64,000 bases of DNA from an uncultured Prevotellaceae bacterium (lineage in GTDB: Bacteria; Bacteroidota; Bacteroidia; Bacteroidales; Bacteroidaceae): positions 1-64,000 of the forward strand of contig ONJJ01000003.1 in the NCBI GenBank assembly GCA_900318115.1, given 5' to 3'. Both the position numbers and the translations under genes were made by a program. Within the stretch, counting starts at the first letter, position 1; the number at the start of each line of letters is the position of its first letter. Below are positions 34,355 to 45,880 of the stretch, piece by piece. The notes below the pieces were generated by a model. It made no database searches, had not been told where the DNA came from, and worked only from the letters and a program-made list of their open reading frames with translations.

Positions 34355-37300
34355 ATGAACAACTTTACCCTGAATCATCGTACCTGCACGCGATCACTAC
34401 TCCGTGCCGTGTGCTTGTTGGTCACTTGTTGCTGTTCTGCCGTCGCATGGGCGCTCAGCGAAGTCCACGTGGATAAAGCCGGAACGCTGTCCTCCCTGCT
34501 GCCCGCCAGCGAAGAACAGCTCAAGATCTCCGGTTCCATCAATGGGTCGGACATCAAATACCTCCGCCAACTCATCAACGAAGGCGGCGTGACTTCTGTG
34601 GACCTCACGGCCGTCAAGATCGTCAGAGGCGGTGCGGCTTACTACGAAACCAACAAGACCGAGAACGACGTCATCGGTCCTTATATGTTCCGCGAGTGCT
34701 CCAAGCTGCGCGAGATCTTCCTGCCCCCGACGATTACCGCCATTCAAACTAACGCCTTCTCCAAATCCGGACTTCGCAAGGTGGAAATCCCCAACAGCGT
34801 CTCCCGTGTCGGCGGCGACGCCTTTGCCTATTGCGAGTCACTCGCCACCGTGGTCATCGGGCGGCGGGTGTCACATCTGGACCAGGGAGTGTTCTACAGC
34901 TCGCCCGTCAGGAACGTCTATTGCCTGCCCGTCAATCCGCCTTCCACTCCGGCCTATCTATTCTCATCCAGCCCCACAATCCGCGTCTATACCTCATCCC
35001 TGAATGACTACAAGAAAGCCAACTGGGGACAGTATGGTTCGCTGGTAGGGCGCCTGGAGAAGGACTATCCTATGGAAGAAGACTCTGCAGCAGTCGTGAA
35101 CTCGCTGCGCGAGCAGTTCTTCGAGGATGCCGCCTGCACGAGCCTGAAGGCTGAGTATCTCGCCATGTCCGATGCAGACCTCACGGCTGCGATGACCGAG
35201 GCTGGTATGCCCGCATTCATGGCCGACATCGCCGTCAAGCTGAAGAACAACAGCTGGGCTGCCTACGAACAGGATTTCCGCATACATAGCTACAAGGCCT
35301 ACAGCGATGCAGCCTACTGGAACGAACAGATGCGCAGCACCGGCGGCTCCTATATGGGAAACCCCACGGGTATCTATTCCCAGAGCCTCCAGCCACTGTA
35401 TGTCTTTGTGGACCAGGACGTCCCGGAGGATGCGACGCTGTACCTCGCAGGATGCGTCGACAACGATTTGATCTACAACGCTAAAACCGGCACTCGTCTC
35501 AGCAAGGGACTGAACATCATCGACGGACCATCCGACGCTCTGTACTATGTGATATATACGGCCGACACCCGCTCGCGCACTAAGACCCTCGACCAGTGGC
35601 CGTCCATCAAAATCCACATCGAAGGAGGCACCGTCAATGGCTACTACGACCTCTCGCGCCACAGCGACAGCGACTACCAGGCACTGCTCAAGGCGGCCAC
35701 CCACGACCTGTTCACCATCCGCGGAGAGCAGGCGCTGTTCAACTTCCGGCGTTCAACCTACAAGACCGTCTTCCCAAAGACCATTGACCGCAGCATCGAC
35801 TGGTTCGACCACCTCACCGTATGGGAGAAGGAACTCATGGGATTCTGTGCTTCCGTGGCCAACGGCGAACGCGCGGGCGCTCCCTACTACCTCACGGGCG
35901 GCGAGGCAATCTTCCCCCTCTACTACAATAACCCCAACTTCGCCATCGAGGGTAATTCGTCCGATGCGGGCTACGCCAATTCCACACCTTACCGCACGTG
36001 CTACAACTCCGTGGAGTGTATCCGCAACTCCTTCGATGTCAGCCGGCCGGAGCAGGACGAGTGGTGCTCGGCCCACGAGTGTGGCCATAACAACCAGAGC
36101 ACCATCAACCTCGAAGGCGGAACGGAGGTGTCCAACAACCTCTTCTCTAACTATATACGATATCTGACAGGCATTGCCACCTCTGCCGGTGAACCCTTGG
36201 CTGCGACGATGAACGACTTCGCCCAGCATCTGCCCTACGTCAAGCATAGCGGGCTCATGCGAATGTACTATCAGCTATACCTCTACTACCACCTCGCCCA
36301 GAAGAACACCTCGTTCTATCCTACACTCTTTCAGGAACTGCGCAAGGATCCTTTGGTGCTTTGGACCAACACCAACAACAGTGCGCTGAAGTTCGTACGC
36401 AAGGTCTGCGAAATCGCGCAGGAAGACCTCACAGACTTCTTCGCCGCATGGGGGTTCTTTGAGCCATTCACTAACCTCAGTGTGGAGGACTATGGCGCCC
36501 ACACGCTCTCGCATCGACTCACCAATATCAACAAGACCCTCCAGGAGATCTCCAAGTATCCCAAGAATCGCCAGATACTCTTCGTCGAGGACCGCATCGA
36601 CTACGTGCTGAACAATGGCTTCCTCGGTAATGAAGGCAAGAAGAGGCGCGACTCCGAGCAAGTGGGGCAGTGCGGCGACCTCGGTCAGTTCACCTCCTAC
36701 CTGCCCGAAAACGCACAACCCTCCAGCTACACTTATCTTCAGGCCGACTCCCTCTATGCCATGAGCGGCACGGGAGGTGTGGGATTCATCATGCTCGACC
36801 CCGAGGAGAACATGGTCTTCGCCGCAAACGCCTTCAACTTCTGCATCCCCACCAGCGTCGGCGACAACTTCACCATCTATTCCGTGGATGCCGACGGCAC
36901 ACTGCATGAAGTCACCAAGGCCGGTGAGGGCACTCAGATCATAGCTCTCGAAAAAGCAGGAACGCTGCCCGACACCCTCGCGGCACAGACCATCAAGGCC
37001 ATCCTTAGTGGAAACATCAACGGCACGGACTTCAAGTATATGCGTCAACTGCTCAACGAAGGCAACCTCTCTTGTATAGACCTCTCCGGCACCAAGGTCG
37101 TAAGTGGCGGCGGAGCTTACTACGAGACGTTCCGCACCAGTGCCAATGGCCTGGGCGAGAAGACTTTCTATCAATGTCGCCAGCTCATCGCCATACGTCT
37201 GCCTGAAAGCATTACGAAAATCGGTACCGCGGCCTTTGCGAACTCAGGACTGAAGGAAATAACCATCCCCGACAACGTCACCTCCATCGGCGGCGACGCC

Positions 37301-37690
37301 TTTGCCTACTGCAGCCAGCTCAATAAAGTAGTCATCGGCTCTAAGGTGAAGTCTCTCTCGCAGGGTGTCTTCTACAGTTCTCCTGTGCAACACGCCTATG
37401 TGAAAGCCCTCACGCCGCCCTCCGTTGCCGCCTACCTCTTCTCCAGCAAACCCATCATTCACGTCTATGCCTCCGCCCTCGCGGCTTACAAAGCCTCGGC
37501 CTGGGCAGACTTCGGCACCATTGTGGGCGACCTGGATGACTACGACCTCACTCCCGTGCAGGCTCCTCGCGACTCCCAGCTCGCCGCCACTCCTGACGTC
37601 CCCACCTACGACCTCCTTGGCCGCCGTGTCACCACCCTTCGCCCCGGCACCATCTACCTCCGTGGAGGCCGCAAGTTCATCATGAAGTAG
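34355..37690 (+). CDS. secreted M60-type metallopeptidase between two LRR modules
   Basis: 1111 residues with a signal peptide ending near residue 27. Residues 28-235 form a BspA-like leucine-rich module (LRR_5 type: GLRKVEIPNSVSRVGGDAFA). The middle is an M60-like (enhancin-type) peptidase with HECGH at 574-578 and a Glu at 587 or 591, the HExxHx(8,28)E zinc site. Residues 869-1065 are a second copy of the leucine-rich module (GLKEITIPDNVTSIGGDAFA). The end (YDLLGRRVTTLRPGTIYLRG) resembles C-terminal sorting tails of Prevotella secreted proteins, so cell-surface export is likely. M60 enzymes often act on mucin-type O-glycoproteins; the exact substrate is unknown. Confidence 0.85.
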   Translation: MNNFTLNHRTCTRSLLRAVCLLVTCCCSAVAWALSEVHVDKAGTLSSLLPASEEQLKISGSINGSDIKYLRQLINEGGVTSVDLTAVKIVRGGAAYYETNKTENDVIGPYMFRECSKLREIFLPPTITAIQTNAFSKSGLRKVEIPNSVSRVGGDAFAYCESLATVVIGRRVSHLDQGVFYSSPVRNVYCLPVNPPSTPAYLFSSSPTIRVYTSSLNDYKKANWGQYGSLVGRLEKDYPMEEDSAAVVNSLREQFFEDAACTSLKAEYLAMSDADLTAAMTEAGMPAFMADIAVKLKNNSWAAYEQDFRIHSYKAYSDAAYWNEQMRSTGGSYMGNPTGIYSQSLQPLYVFVDQDVPEDATLYLAGCVDNDLIYNAKTGTRLSKGLNIIDGPSDALYYVIYTADTRSRTKTLDQWPSIKIHIEGGTVNGYYDLSRHSDSDYQALLKAATHDLFTIRGEQALFNFRRSTYKTVFPKTIDRSIDWFDHLTVWEKELMGFCASVANGERAGAPYYLTGGEAIFPLYYNNPNFAIEGNSSDAGYANSTPYRTCYNSVECIRNSFDVSRPEQDEWCSAHECGHNNQSTINLEGGTEVSNNLFSNYIRYLTGIATSAGEPLAATMNDFAQHLPYVKHSGLMRMYYQLYLYYHLAQKNTSFYPTLFQELRKDPLVLWTNTNNSALKFVRKVCEIAQEDLTDFFAAWGFFEPFTNLSVEDYGAHTLSHRLTNINKTLQEISKYPKNRQILFVEDRIDYVLNNGFLGNEGKKRRDSEQVGQCGDLGQFTSYLPENAQPSSYTYLQADSLYAMSGTGGVGFIMLDPEENMVFAANAFNFCIPTSVGDNFTIYSVDADGTLHEVTKAGEGTQIIALEKAGTLPDTLAAQTIKAILSGNINGTDFKYMRQLLNEGNLSCIDLSGTKVVSGGGAYYETFRTSANGLGEKTFYQCRQLIAIRLPESITKIGTAAFANSGLKEITIPDNVTSIGGDAFAYCSQLNKVVIGSKVKSLSQGVFYSSPVQHAYVKALTPPSVAAYLFSSKPIIHVYASALAAYKASAWADFGTIVGDLDDYDLTPVQAPRDSQLAATPDVPTYDLLGRRVTTLRPGTIYLRGGRKFIMK

Positions 37691-37797
37691 CACCGTCCCC
37701 CCTTTGGGCGACCGCAATCCCATCCCCATTTTCCCCCATTTCCCCGCCTTTCCGCAAATTTTCTTTGCCGAAAGTGCGGGGATTGAGAAATAATTGA

Positions 37798-37896
37798 TAC
37801 CCCGATGGAAGGATTGGCTACAAGTGTCTCCACGCACACTGCGCCGACCGCACCTGGCAGGACTACCGAGCCTTCTTCGACCCCAAGGCGTGGTAA
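37798..37896 (+). pseudogene. C-terminal fragment of a primase-like zinc-binding protein
   Basis: Thirty-two codons with no start, reading YPDGRIGYKCLHAHCADRTW then QDYRAFFDPKAW and a stop. The CxxxxC core with the following TW-x-DxR pattern resembles the CHC2-like zinc segment at the ends of plasmid and ICE primase/VirE-type proteins. An in-frame stop lies directly upstream. It is followed at once by a cluster of three GCGGACA repeats. It looks like the last remains of a mobile-element gene. Confidence 0.4.
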
Positions 37897-37898
37897 TT

Positions 37899-37921
37899 GC
37901 GGACATGCGGACATGCGGACA
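37899..37921 (+). repeat. three direct GCGGACA repeats
   Basis: GCGGACA at 37899, 37907 and 37915, period 8. The same word appears inverted (TGTCCGC) at 38003-38009, 38011-38017 and 38189-38195. The 81 bases between the direct and inverted clusters are AT-rich with no gene. Confidence 0.7.
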
Positions 37922-38002
37922 TCAGATTCTATAACTTTATGCGAAAAATGAAAAGTATATTTTATGCTATTTATAGTATTGCTATAATCTTATGAAAACG
38001 GT

Positions 38003-38017
38003 TGTCCGCTTGTCCGC
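38003..38017 (-). repeat. inverted copies of the GCGGACA repeat
   Basis: TGTCCGC at 38003-38009 and 38011-38017, again with period 8, facing the cluster at 37899-37921. Confidence 0.7.
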
Positions 38018-38039
38018 ACCCAGGCCCCTACACGACAAT

Positions 38040-38080
38040 CCCCGCCAGCCTCTCATTCCCAGGCTGGCGGGGAATCTTTT
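38040..38080 (+). terminator. strong rho-independent terminator
   Basis: CCCCGCCAGCCT (38040-38051) pairs perfectly with AGGCTGGCGGGG (38061-38072), followed by AATCTTTT. It is 350 bases after the metallopeptidase gene and may end transcription coming from there or from the repeat locus. Confidence 0.75.
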
Positions 38081-38130
38081 GCCTGACCGCGGATTACGCA
38101 GGTATTCTCGGCTTTTTATAACGCCCGATA

Positions 38131-38196
38131 CGACCGCTCGTGTTGACTGTCACGACCGCTCGTGTTGGCATTCACGACCGCTCGTGTTTGTCCGCA
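38131..38196 (+). repeat. three tandem copies of a 22-bp unit with a hairpin core
   Basis: Units at 38131-38152, 38153-38174 and 38175-38196 begin CGACCGCTCGTGTT and diverge at the end. The last two copies carry CACGA-CCGC-TCGTG, a short perfect dyad, across the unit junction. The count of three and length of 22 equal those of the unrelated array at 3998-4063. Confidence 0.85.
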
Positions 38197-38278
38197 TCTT
38201 TCCTCTGAAACAACGGAGTGGACGCCCTCGGCCGAAGGACGCATAATTCGTTGTTTGAGATTGCAAAGGGGGAAGAGT

Positions 38279-38315
38279 GGCGGAAAGGGTGGAGAGGGGC
38301 GGAAAGGGTGGAGAG
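38279..38315 (+). repeat. two copies of an 18-bp purine-rich unit
   Basis: GGCGGAAAGGGTGGAGAG occurs at 38279-38296 and 38298-38315 in the ftsZ upstream region. Nothing else is recognisable between 38200 and the promoter. Confidence 0.6.
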
Positions 38316-38366
38316 GGAGCGGAAATATGTTGCAGGAAATGTTTTTGGAAAAAAGTGACGGTGATA

Positions 38367-38398
38367 GTTGGCGGTGTCGAAAGGTTTCTCTATATTTG
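38367..38398 (+). promoter_or_regulatory. promoter of the ftsZ gene
   Basis: GTTG at 38367-38370, a 20-base spacer and TATATTTG at 38391-38398, followed by CA. The leader to the ATG at 38506 is about 105 bases. Confidence 0.65.
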
Positions 38399-38505
38399 CA
38401 GCCCACAACGAGTAGAAACGGAAATTATCTTTGTTTTCTTAGAATTATCGTCTTTCAACGACTGAATGAACTTTATCGTCTTAAATTATTAAGGAGTAGT
38501 ATATT

Positions 38506-39942
38506 ATGGAACAAAAAGGACAAGAATGGCAGGACGGCGGAATCCAATTCCTCAACGTCCCGAAGGACACGTCGGTGAATATCATTAAGGTCATCGGAGT
38601 CGGTGGCGGCGGCTGCAATGCCGTTCGCAATATGTTTCTCGAAGGTATCACGAACGTGACGTTCGCTGTGATGAACACGGACAGCCAACAGTTGGCAAAG
38701 AGCCCTGTGCCGGTGAAACTGCAGCTGGGGGCGGACGGTCTGGGTGCCGGCGGCAAGCCTGAACGTGGTCTCCAGGAGGCTCAGAACACGGCGGAACAGA
38801 TTCGTGCGCTGCTCAGCGACGGTACGAAGATGGTATTCGTCACGGCCAGTATGGGCGGTGGTACGGGCACGGGTGCAGCTCCGTTCGTGGCAAAAATAGC
38901 CAAGGAAATGGGGCTGCTGACGATAGGTATCGTGACGATTCCTTTCGCCTTCGAAGGACGGAGGAAGATTATCATGGCTCTGCGCGGTGTGGAGGAGATG
39001 CGAAAGAATGTGGACGCGCTGCTGATCATCAACAACGAGAGTCTGGGACGCGGCGACAAAGAGGAGGAACGTGTTCCGATGAAGACAGAGTACAAGCGGG
39101 CAGACAATATCCTGAAGGATGCTGCCAAGAGTATTTCTGAACTGATTACCATCCACTCCGACGGCGATATTAACCTTGACTTCTGTGACGTGGACACCAC
39201 CATGCGCAACGGAGGTGGAGCCATCATGGCGATGGGCACGGCCAGCGGGGAGCATCGTGTGGAGAGAGCGATCTTGAATGCGCTGGACTCGCCGTTGCTC
39301 TATGGCAACGACGTGGATCGCGCCAAGCGCATTCTCTTTGCAATCTACGCCAGCGACGAAGCTCCTCTGTATAATTTCGAGATGCATGAGGTGCAGGAGT
39401 TCATGGATCGCTTGGATATCGACATCGAGCTCATCTGGGGTACGTCCACGGACAACACGCTGGGGCAGGAAGTGAAGGTCATCATCCTGGCTACGGGCAT
39501 AGAGGATGACTTGCACGGGACGCAGCTGGCACGGACATCGCAGGAGAGGGATGATGATTTCTACCTGGAATTGATGGGGAGATTGTACAGGAAGAAAGGG
39601 GAGACTGGAGAGGGGAGGACAAAGGCAGAGGCAGAGGCAGAGGCGGCGAATACGCCGCCCACCAAACCGCAGGCCATGGAGGAGAAGGCAGAGGAGGCGA
39701 ATACGCCGCACGCCGAACCGCAGGCCGGGGAGGAGAAGGCAGAGGAGCCCACAGAACCGCAGGCTGAGGAGGGGAAGGCGGAGGCGGCGAATACGCCGCC
39801 CACCAAACCGCAGGCCGGGGAGGAGGAAAAGACTCAAGCTGAAGAGGGGAAGAAAGGGGCGCCTGAACTGTCGAAGTGGAAAAAGATGCTTGAAGAACTC
39901 TGGGTGTTCCTGGCTAAAATGACGAACCCGGAAACACACTAA
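38506..39942 (+). CDS. ftsZ: FtsZ family cell-division GTPase, divergent, repeat-rich tail
   Basis: 478 residues. The tubulin-like core has IIKVIGVGGGGCNAVRNM, the GTP-binding signature MGGGTGTGAAPFVA and an intact T7 loop (INLDFCDVDTT, NxDxxD), so it should bind GTP and polymerise. Compared with the usual Bacteroidales FtsZ it has a charged stretch around GRGDKEEERVPMK, and from residue 379 the tail is made of repeats such as ANTPPTKPQAGEE encoded by a hairpin repeat. The end (WKKMLEELWVFLAKM) is an amphipathic helix rather than a familiar C-terminal peptide. No ftsA, ftsQ, mur genes or GatB/YqeY-like gene lie nearby, so it may be a second ftsZ or the only one in an unusual place. Confidence 0.85.
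   Translation: MEQKGQEWQDGGIQFLNVPKDTSVNIIKVIGVGGGGCNAVRNMFLEGITNVTFAVMNTDSQQLAKSPVPVKLQLGADGLGAGGKPERGLQEAQNTAEQIRALLSDGTKMVFVTASMGGGTGTGAAPFVAKIAKEMGLLTIGIVTIPFAFEGRRKIIMALRGVEEMRKNVDALLIINNESLGRGDKEEERVPMKTEYKRADNILKDAAKSISELITIHSDGDINLDFCDVDTTMRNGGGAIMAMGTASGEHRVERAILNALDSPLLYGNDVDRAKRILFAIYASDEAPLYNFEMHEVQEFMDRLDIDIELIWGTSTDNTLGQEVKVIILATGIEDDLHGTQLARTSQERDDDFYLELMGRLYRKKGETGEGRTKAEAEAEAANTPPTKPQAMEEKAEEANTPHAEPQAGEEKAEEPTEPQAEEGKAEAANTPPTKPQAGEEEKTQAEEGKKGAPELSKWKKMLEELWVFLAKMTNPETH
39642..39826 (+). repeat. intragenic hairpin repeat array in ftsZ tail
   Basis: Units start with a stem-loop and continue CACCAAACCGCAGGCC and a GGGGAGGAG-type tail. Copy 1: GGCGGCG-AATA-CGCCGCC at 39642-39659. 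Copy 2: GGCG-AATA-CGCC at 39696-39707. Copy 3 lacks the hairpin (39747-39775). Copy 4: GGCGGCG-AATA-CGCCGCC at 39783-39800, tail to 39826. The reading frame is kept in every copy. The same loop and flank occur inverted in rimO. Confidence 0.85.
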
Positions 39943-39960
39943 GGAAAATGGAAGATTAAT

Positions 39961-39993
39961 GGCCGCCGGAGGATGCAAGGTCCTGCGGCGGCC
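39961..39993. terminator. bidirectional terminator after ftsZ
   Basis: GGCCGCCGGAGGA (39961-39973) pairs with TCCTGCGGCGGCC (39981-39993), one mismatch, loop of seven. It lies between the convergent ftsZ and esterase genes. Confidence 0.75.
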
Positions 39994-40023
39994 GTAGTTT
40001 GGGAATGATGGTAATAAGTGAGG

Positions 40024-43360
<3,337 letters not shown>

Positions 43361-43390
43361 GAATTTCCGTGGCCGAATAAAGATCGCGGA

Positions 43391-44782
43391 TTACACGGAT
43401 TTCGCGGCTTTTTCTTCCTGCACATCCGCTTGGAGGCGAAGATGATGCGTGATGCCGGCGGGGAGTTCGTCGGCATAGTGTGAGACGATGATAAGCGTCT
43501 TCTGCGGGTCAGAGCAATAGTCTTCTATGACGCGCGTAGCGAGCAGACGGTTAGGGTCATCGAGCCCATGGAAAGGCTCGTCGAGAATCAATAGATCGGG
43601 ATATTTGACGAAAGCTCGCGCCAGCAGGCAAAGACGCTGTTCGCCACTGCTGATGCGGAGAAACGTGCGGTCGGCCAGGTCGCTGATTCCGAAGCGTTGC
43701 ATCCACTCAAGGCAGGTTTGGCGTTGCTCGGGACGAGGGCGCACATAGAGGCCTACGCTGTCGTGAAGTCCGCTGGCGACGATGTCGATAGCAGGTAGGT
43801 CGCGCATATAGGCGCGATGCATCTCAGGACTGACGTATCCAATATGGCGTTTGATGTCCCAGATACTCTCACCGGTACCTCGCTTTCGTCCGAACAGCTC
43901 GATGTCGCAGGCGTAGGCTTGGGGATTGTCCGCACAAACCAGGCTGAGCAGGGTGCTCTTGCCAGAACCGTTGGCTCCCTCCAGTGCCCAATGCTCACCA
44001 CGATGCACCGTCCACGAGAGGTCGCGCAGAATGGTGCGCTCGCCATAGCGGATAGTAACGTTGGAGAAGCGGAGAACGGTCTCACTATCAGCCCCATCAA
44101 CCCCATTTTCCCCATTCTCCCCATTCACCCCATTCTTCCCATCACTCCCCCTCTCTCCGCTCACCTTGCCATCCTCCACAATCCGGAGTCCCTCGAGTCG
44201 GATCACCCGGGTGATGAAAGGTGGAATATCACTGTCGCGAGTAAGGATGAGAATCACTTGAAGTCCACGCTCGCGTATGAGTTCGTCCAGGGTGTCGCGC
44301 AACTGTTGGCGTGCCTCGGGATCGAGTCCGATGAAAGGGCTGTCGAGGATGAGCAGGCGAGGAGAGGAGGCGATGGCTCGCTGCAACTGATATTTGCGGA
44401 GTTCGCCGCTGGAAAGACTGATGATGTAGCGTCCATCGACCTTTGGAGTGTTTTCGTCGATGTCGTGCTGGTTCCAGCGTTGCTGCAGATAATAGGTGGC
44501 ATCGCTATCGCCGTAGGAATCACGGAAGCTGAGGACGCGGATATTCTCGCTGACGTAGCGATGAGGGCTACCCTCGAAATGATATCTGACCTCATTAGCA
44601 CCCAGAAGGGGGTAGCGTCCGGTCAAGATATCGACCAGACGAGACTTGCCAGAAGCGTTAGGCCCTACGATAGCCACCTGCTCGCCCGGCATGATCTGCA
44701 GAGTCACGGGCTCGGCCATGCGGAAGTCCGGATGGCGCGGAACGCCATTGACGACAGAGAGAATCGGTGTCTTACAATCCAT
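43391..44782 (-). CDS. two-domain ABC ATPase, ModF/PhrA-like
   Basis: 463 residues with two ABC domains and no membrane helix. Domain 1: Walker [11 protein letters not shown], signature [11 protein letters not shown], Walker [12 protein letters not shown], in which the catalytic Glu is replaced by Ser. Domain 2: Walker [14 protein letters not shown], signature [13 protein letters not shown], Walker [12 protein letters not shown], complete. The linker (about residues 205-235) is a Gly/Asn/Glu repeat ([13 protein letters not shown]) encoded by a nine-base slippage-type repeat. The arrangement is like ModF/PhrA, whose role (molybdate-related or repair-related) is unsettled. The start overlaps the ruvC stop by 11 bases. 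Confidence 0.8.
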   Translation of the reverse strand: MDCKTPILSVVNGVPRHPDFRMAEPVTLQIMPGEQVAIVGPNASGKSRLVDILTGRYPLLGANEVRYHFEGSPHRYVSENIRVLSFRDSYGDSDATYYLQQRWNQHDIDENTPKVDGRYIISLSSGELRKYQLQRAIASSPRLLILDSPFIGLDPEARQQLRDTLDELIRERGLQVILILTRDSDIPPFITRVIRLEGLRIVEDGKVSGERGSDGKNGVNGENGENGVDGADSETVLRFSNVTIRYGERTILRDLSWTVHRGEHWALEGANGSGKSTLLSLVCADNPQAYACDIELFGRKRGTGESIWDIKRHIGYVSPEMHRAYMRDLPAIDIVASGLHDSVGLYVRPRPEQRQTCLEWMQRFGISDLADRTFLRISSGEQRLCLLARAFVKYPDLLILDEPFHGLDDPNRLLATRVIEDYCSDPQKTLIIVSHYADELPAGITHHLRLQADVQEEKAAKSV

Positions 44783-45338
44783 GTACCTTGTCTTTGTTCT
44801 TACGTACGAAGTCTTTCCAGGACTTGGCTCCGCCCGCCACGGTGGGACGAGAGCTCTCGATGAAATGACAATAAGCCGCAGCCAGCCCGTCGGTGGCGTC
44901 GAGCCAAGGCAGCATGGCTTCGTCAGGAATCTTCATCATCTGCCGGAGCATGAAGGCCACCTGCTCCTTGGAGGCTGAGCCGTTGCCGGTGATGGCCATC
45001 TTGATTTGCATGGGCGCGTACTCCGTGATGGGCACTTGGCGACTGATGGCGGCGGCCATTGCCACGCCCTGAGCACGTCCCAGCTTGAGCATAGATTGCA
45101 CGTTCTTGCCAAAGAAGGGAGCTTCGATGGCAACTTCGTCGGGAAGGTAGCCTTCAATGATACTGGTTATGCGCTCAAAGATGTGGCCGAGCTTCAGGTA
45201 GTGGTCGGCGAATTTGCGGAGGTCTATCACGCCCATGGTCACCATCTCCGCCTTGCGTCCGCTGACTTTGATGATGCCATAGCCCATGATGTTCGTTCCT
45301 GGGTCTATGCCTAATATTATGCGTTCTGTGCTGTCCAC
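44772..45338 (-). CDS. ruvC: Holliday junction resolvase RuvC
   Basis: 188 residues. Catalytic acidic residues sit in [13 protein letters not shown] (Asp), [20 protein letters not shown] (Glu) and the C-terminal [14 protein letters not shown] (two Asp), the full RuvC set. It cuts four-way DNA junctions with the RuvAB complex. It precedes the two-domain ABC ATPase gene on the same strand, overlapping by 11 bases. The DUF4286 gene lies 37 bases upstream. Confidence 0.95.
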   Translation of the reverse strand: MDSTERIILGIDPGTNIMGYGIIKVSGRKAEMVTMGVIDLRKFADHYLKLGHIFERITSIIEGYLPDEVAIEAPFFGKNVQSMLKLGRAQGVAMAAAISRQVPITEYAPMQIKMAITGNGSASKEQVAFMLRQMMKIPDEAMLPWLDATDGLAAAYCHFIESSRPTVAGGAKSWKDFVRKNKDKVHGL

Positions 45339-45375
45339 GTTAAACTATTACTTTAAATAAGGTCCCCATTCAGGA

Positions 45376-45723
45376 TTAACTCTCGGTGCTGGCAGAAGAA
45401 CTTGCTGTATCCTCAGCGTCGAGGACGACTTCCATCATGGTCGAAAAGCCGATGACTTGACCGTCGAAGGTCTTCTGGAGTTCTTCACTCAGCGCCTTTC
45501 CCTGTTTGACGAACCAGTAGTGAAGGCGAGCGGTGCTCTCAACTTCAAAGTGGAGTGCAAAGCACTCAGATTCAGCATCCTTGTGAGAGAGGATATGCGA
45601 AAGGCGACCGTGACGCATGTGCCCGAACTCACGGACGCGGGGAAACATCACCTCGTGGACCCATATAACGAAGTCGCGAGCCACGGAGGTTGGCATTTGA
45701 TAAGTGGTATTATAGAGTATCAT
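45376..45723 (-). CDS. DUF4286-family protein
   Basis: 115 residues from the ATG at 45723 (MILYNTTYQMPTSVARDFVI). The start region, the IWVHEVMFPRVREFG block and HFEVESTARLHYWFVKQGKA match the small Bacteroidetes DUF4286 family. A frame start nine codons earlier would precede the likely transcription start. Function unknown; the fold is predicted ferredoxin-like in relatives, as far as I recall. The ATG lies four bases after a -7 box (45728-45735), so the mRNA may be leaderless. The C-terminal tail is Ser/Thr/Glu-rich. Confidence 0.8.
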   Translation of the reverse strand: MILYNTTYQMPTSVARDFVIWVHEVMFPRVREFGHMRHGRLSHILSHKDAESECFALHFEVESTARLHYWFVKQGKALSEELQKTFDGQVIGFSTMMEVVLDAEDTASSSASTES

Positions 45724-45727
45724 GGTG

Positions 45728-45735
45728 CAAAAGTA
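45728..45735 (-). promoter_or_regulatory. -7 box giving a possible leaderless mRNA for DUF4286-ruvC
   Basis: Minus strand TACTTTTG then CACC and the ATG. A second box-like TAGTTTTG lies just upstream on the same strand (45738-45745), so the exact start may be ten bases earlier. Confidence 0.55.
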
Positions 45736-45810
45736 CGCAAAACTACCCACAAAAACTCGTTTTTAACGCTTTTTTCACCTTTTTTCTGCCGCTGTTTGGG
45801 AAAAAGACCC

Positions 45811-45818
45811 TAAATTTG
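45811..45818 (+). promoter_or_regulatory. -7 promoter box of the DUF1573 gene
   Basis: TAAATTTG followed by CA, about 63 bases before the ATG at 45881. Confidence 0.6.
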
Positions 45819-45880
45819 CAGTCAAAATATGCCATCAAGGCATCATATAATAGAAAATAAAGTAAAACAATATTGCTACT

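Noticed and set aside
37690-38040. Integrated plasmid or phage
   Set aside because: Only one 32-codon remnant and short repeats are present; no integrase, attachment sites or structural genes.
38473-39978. 501-codon minus-strand frame opposite ftsZ
   Set aside because: It mirrors the FtsZ frame and its Leu/Arg/Cys-rich part is the reverse of the tail repeats. No family resemblance.
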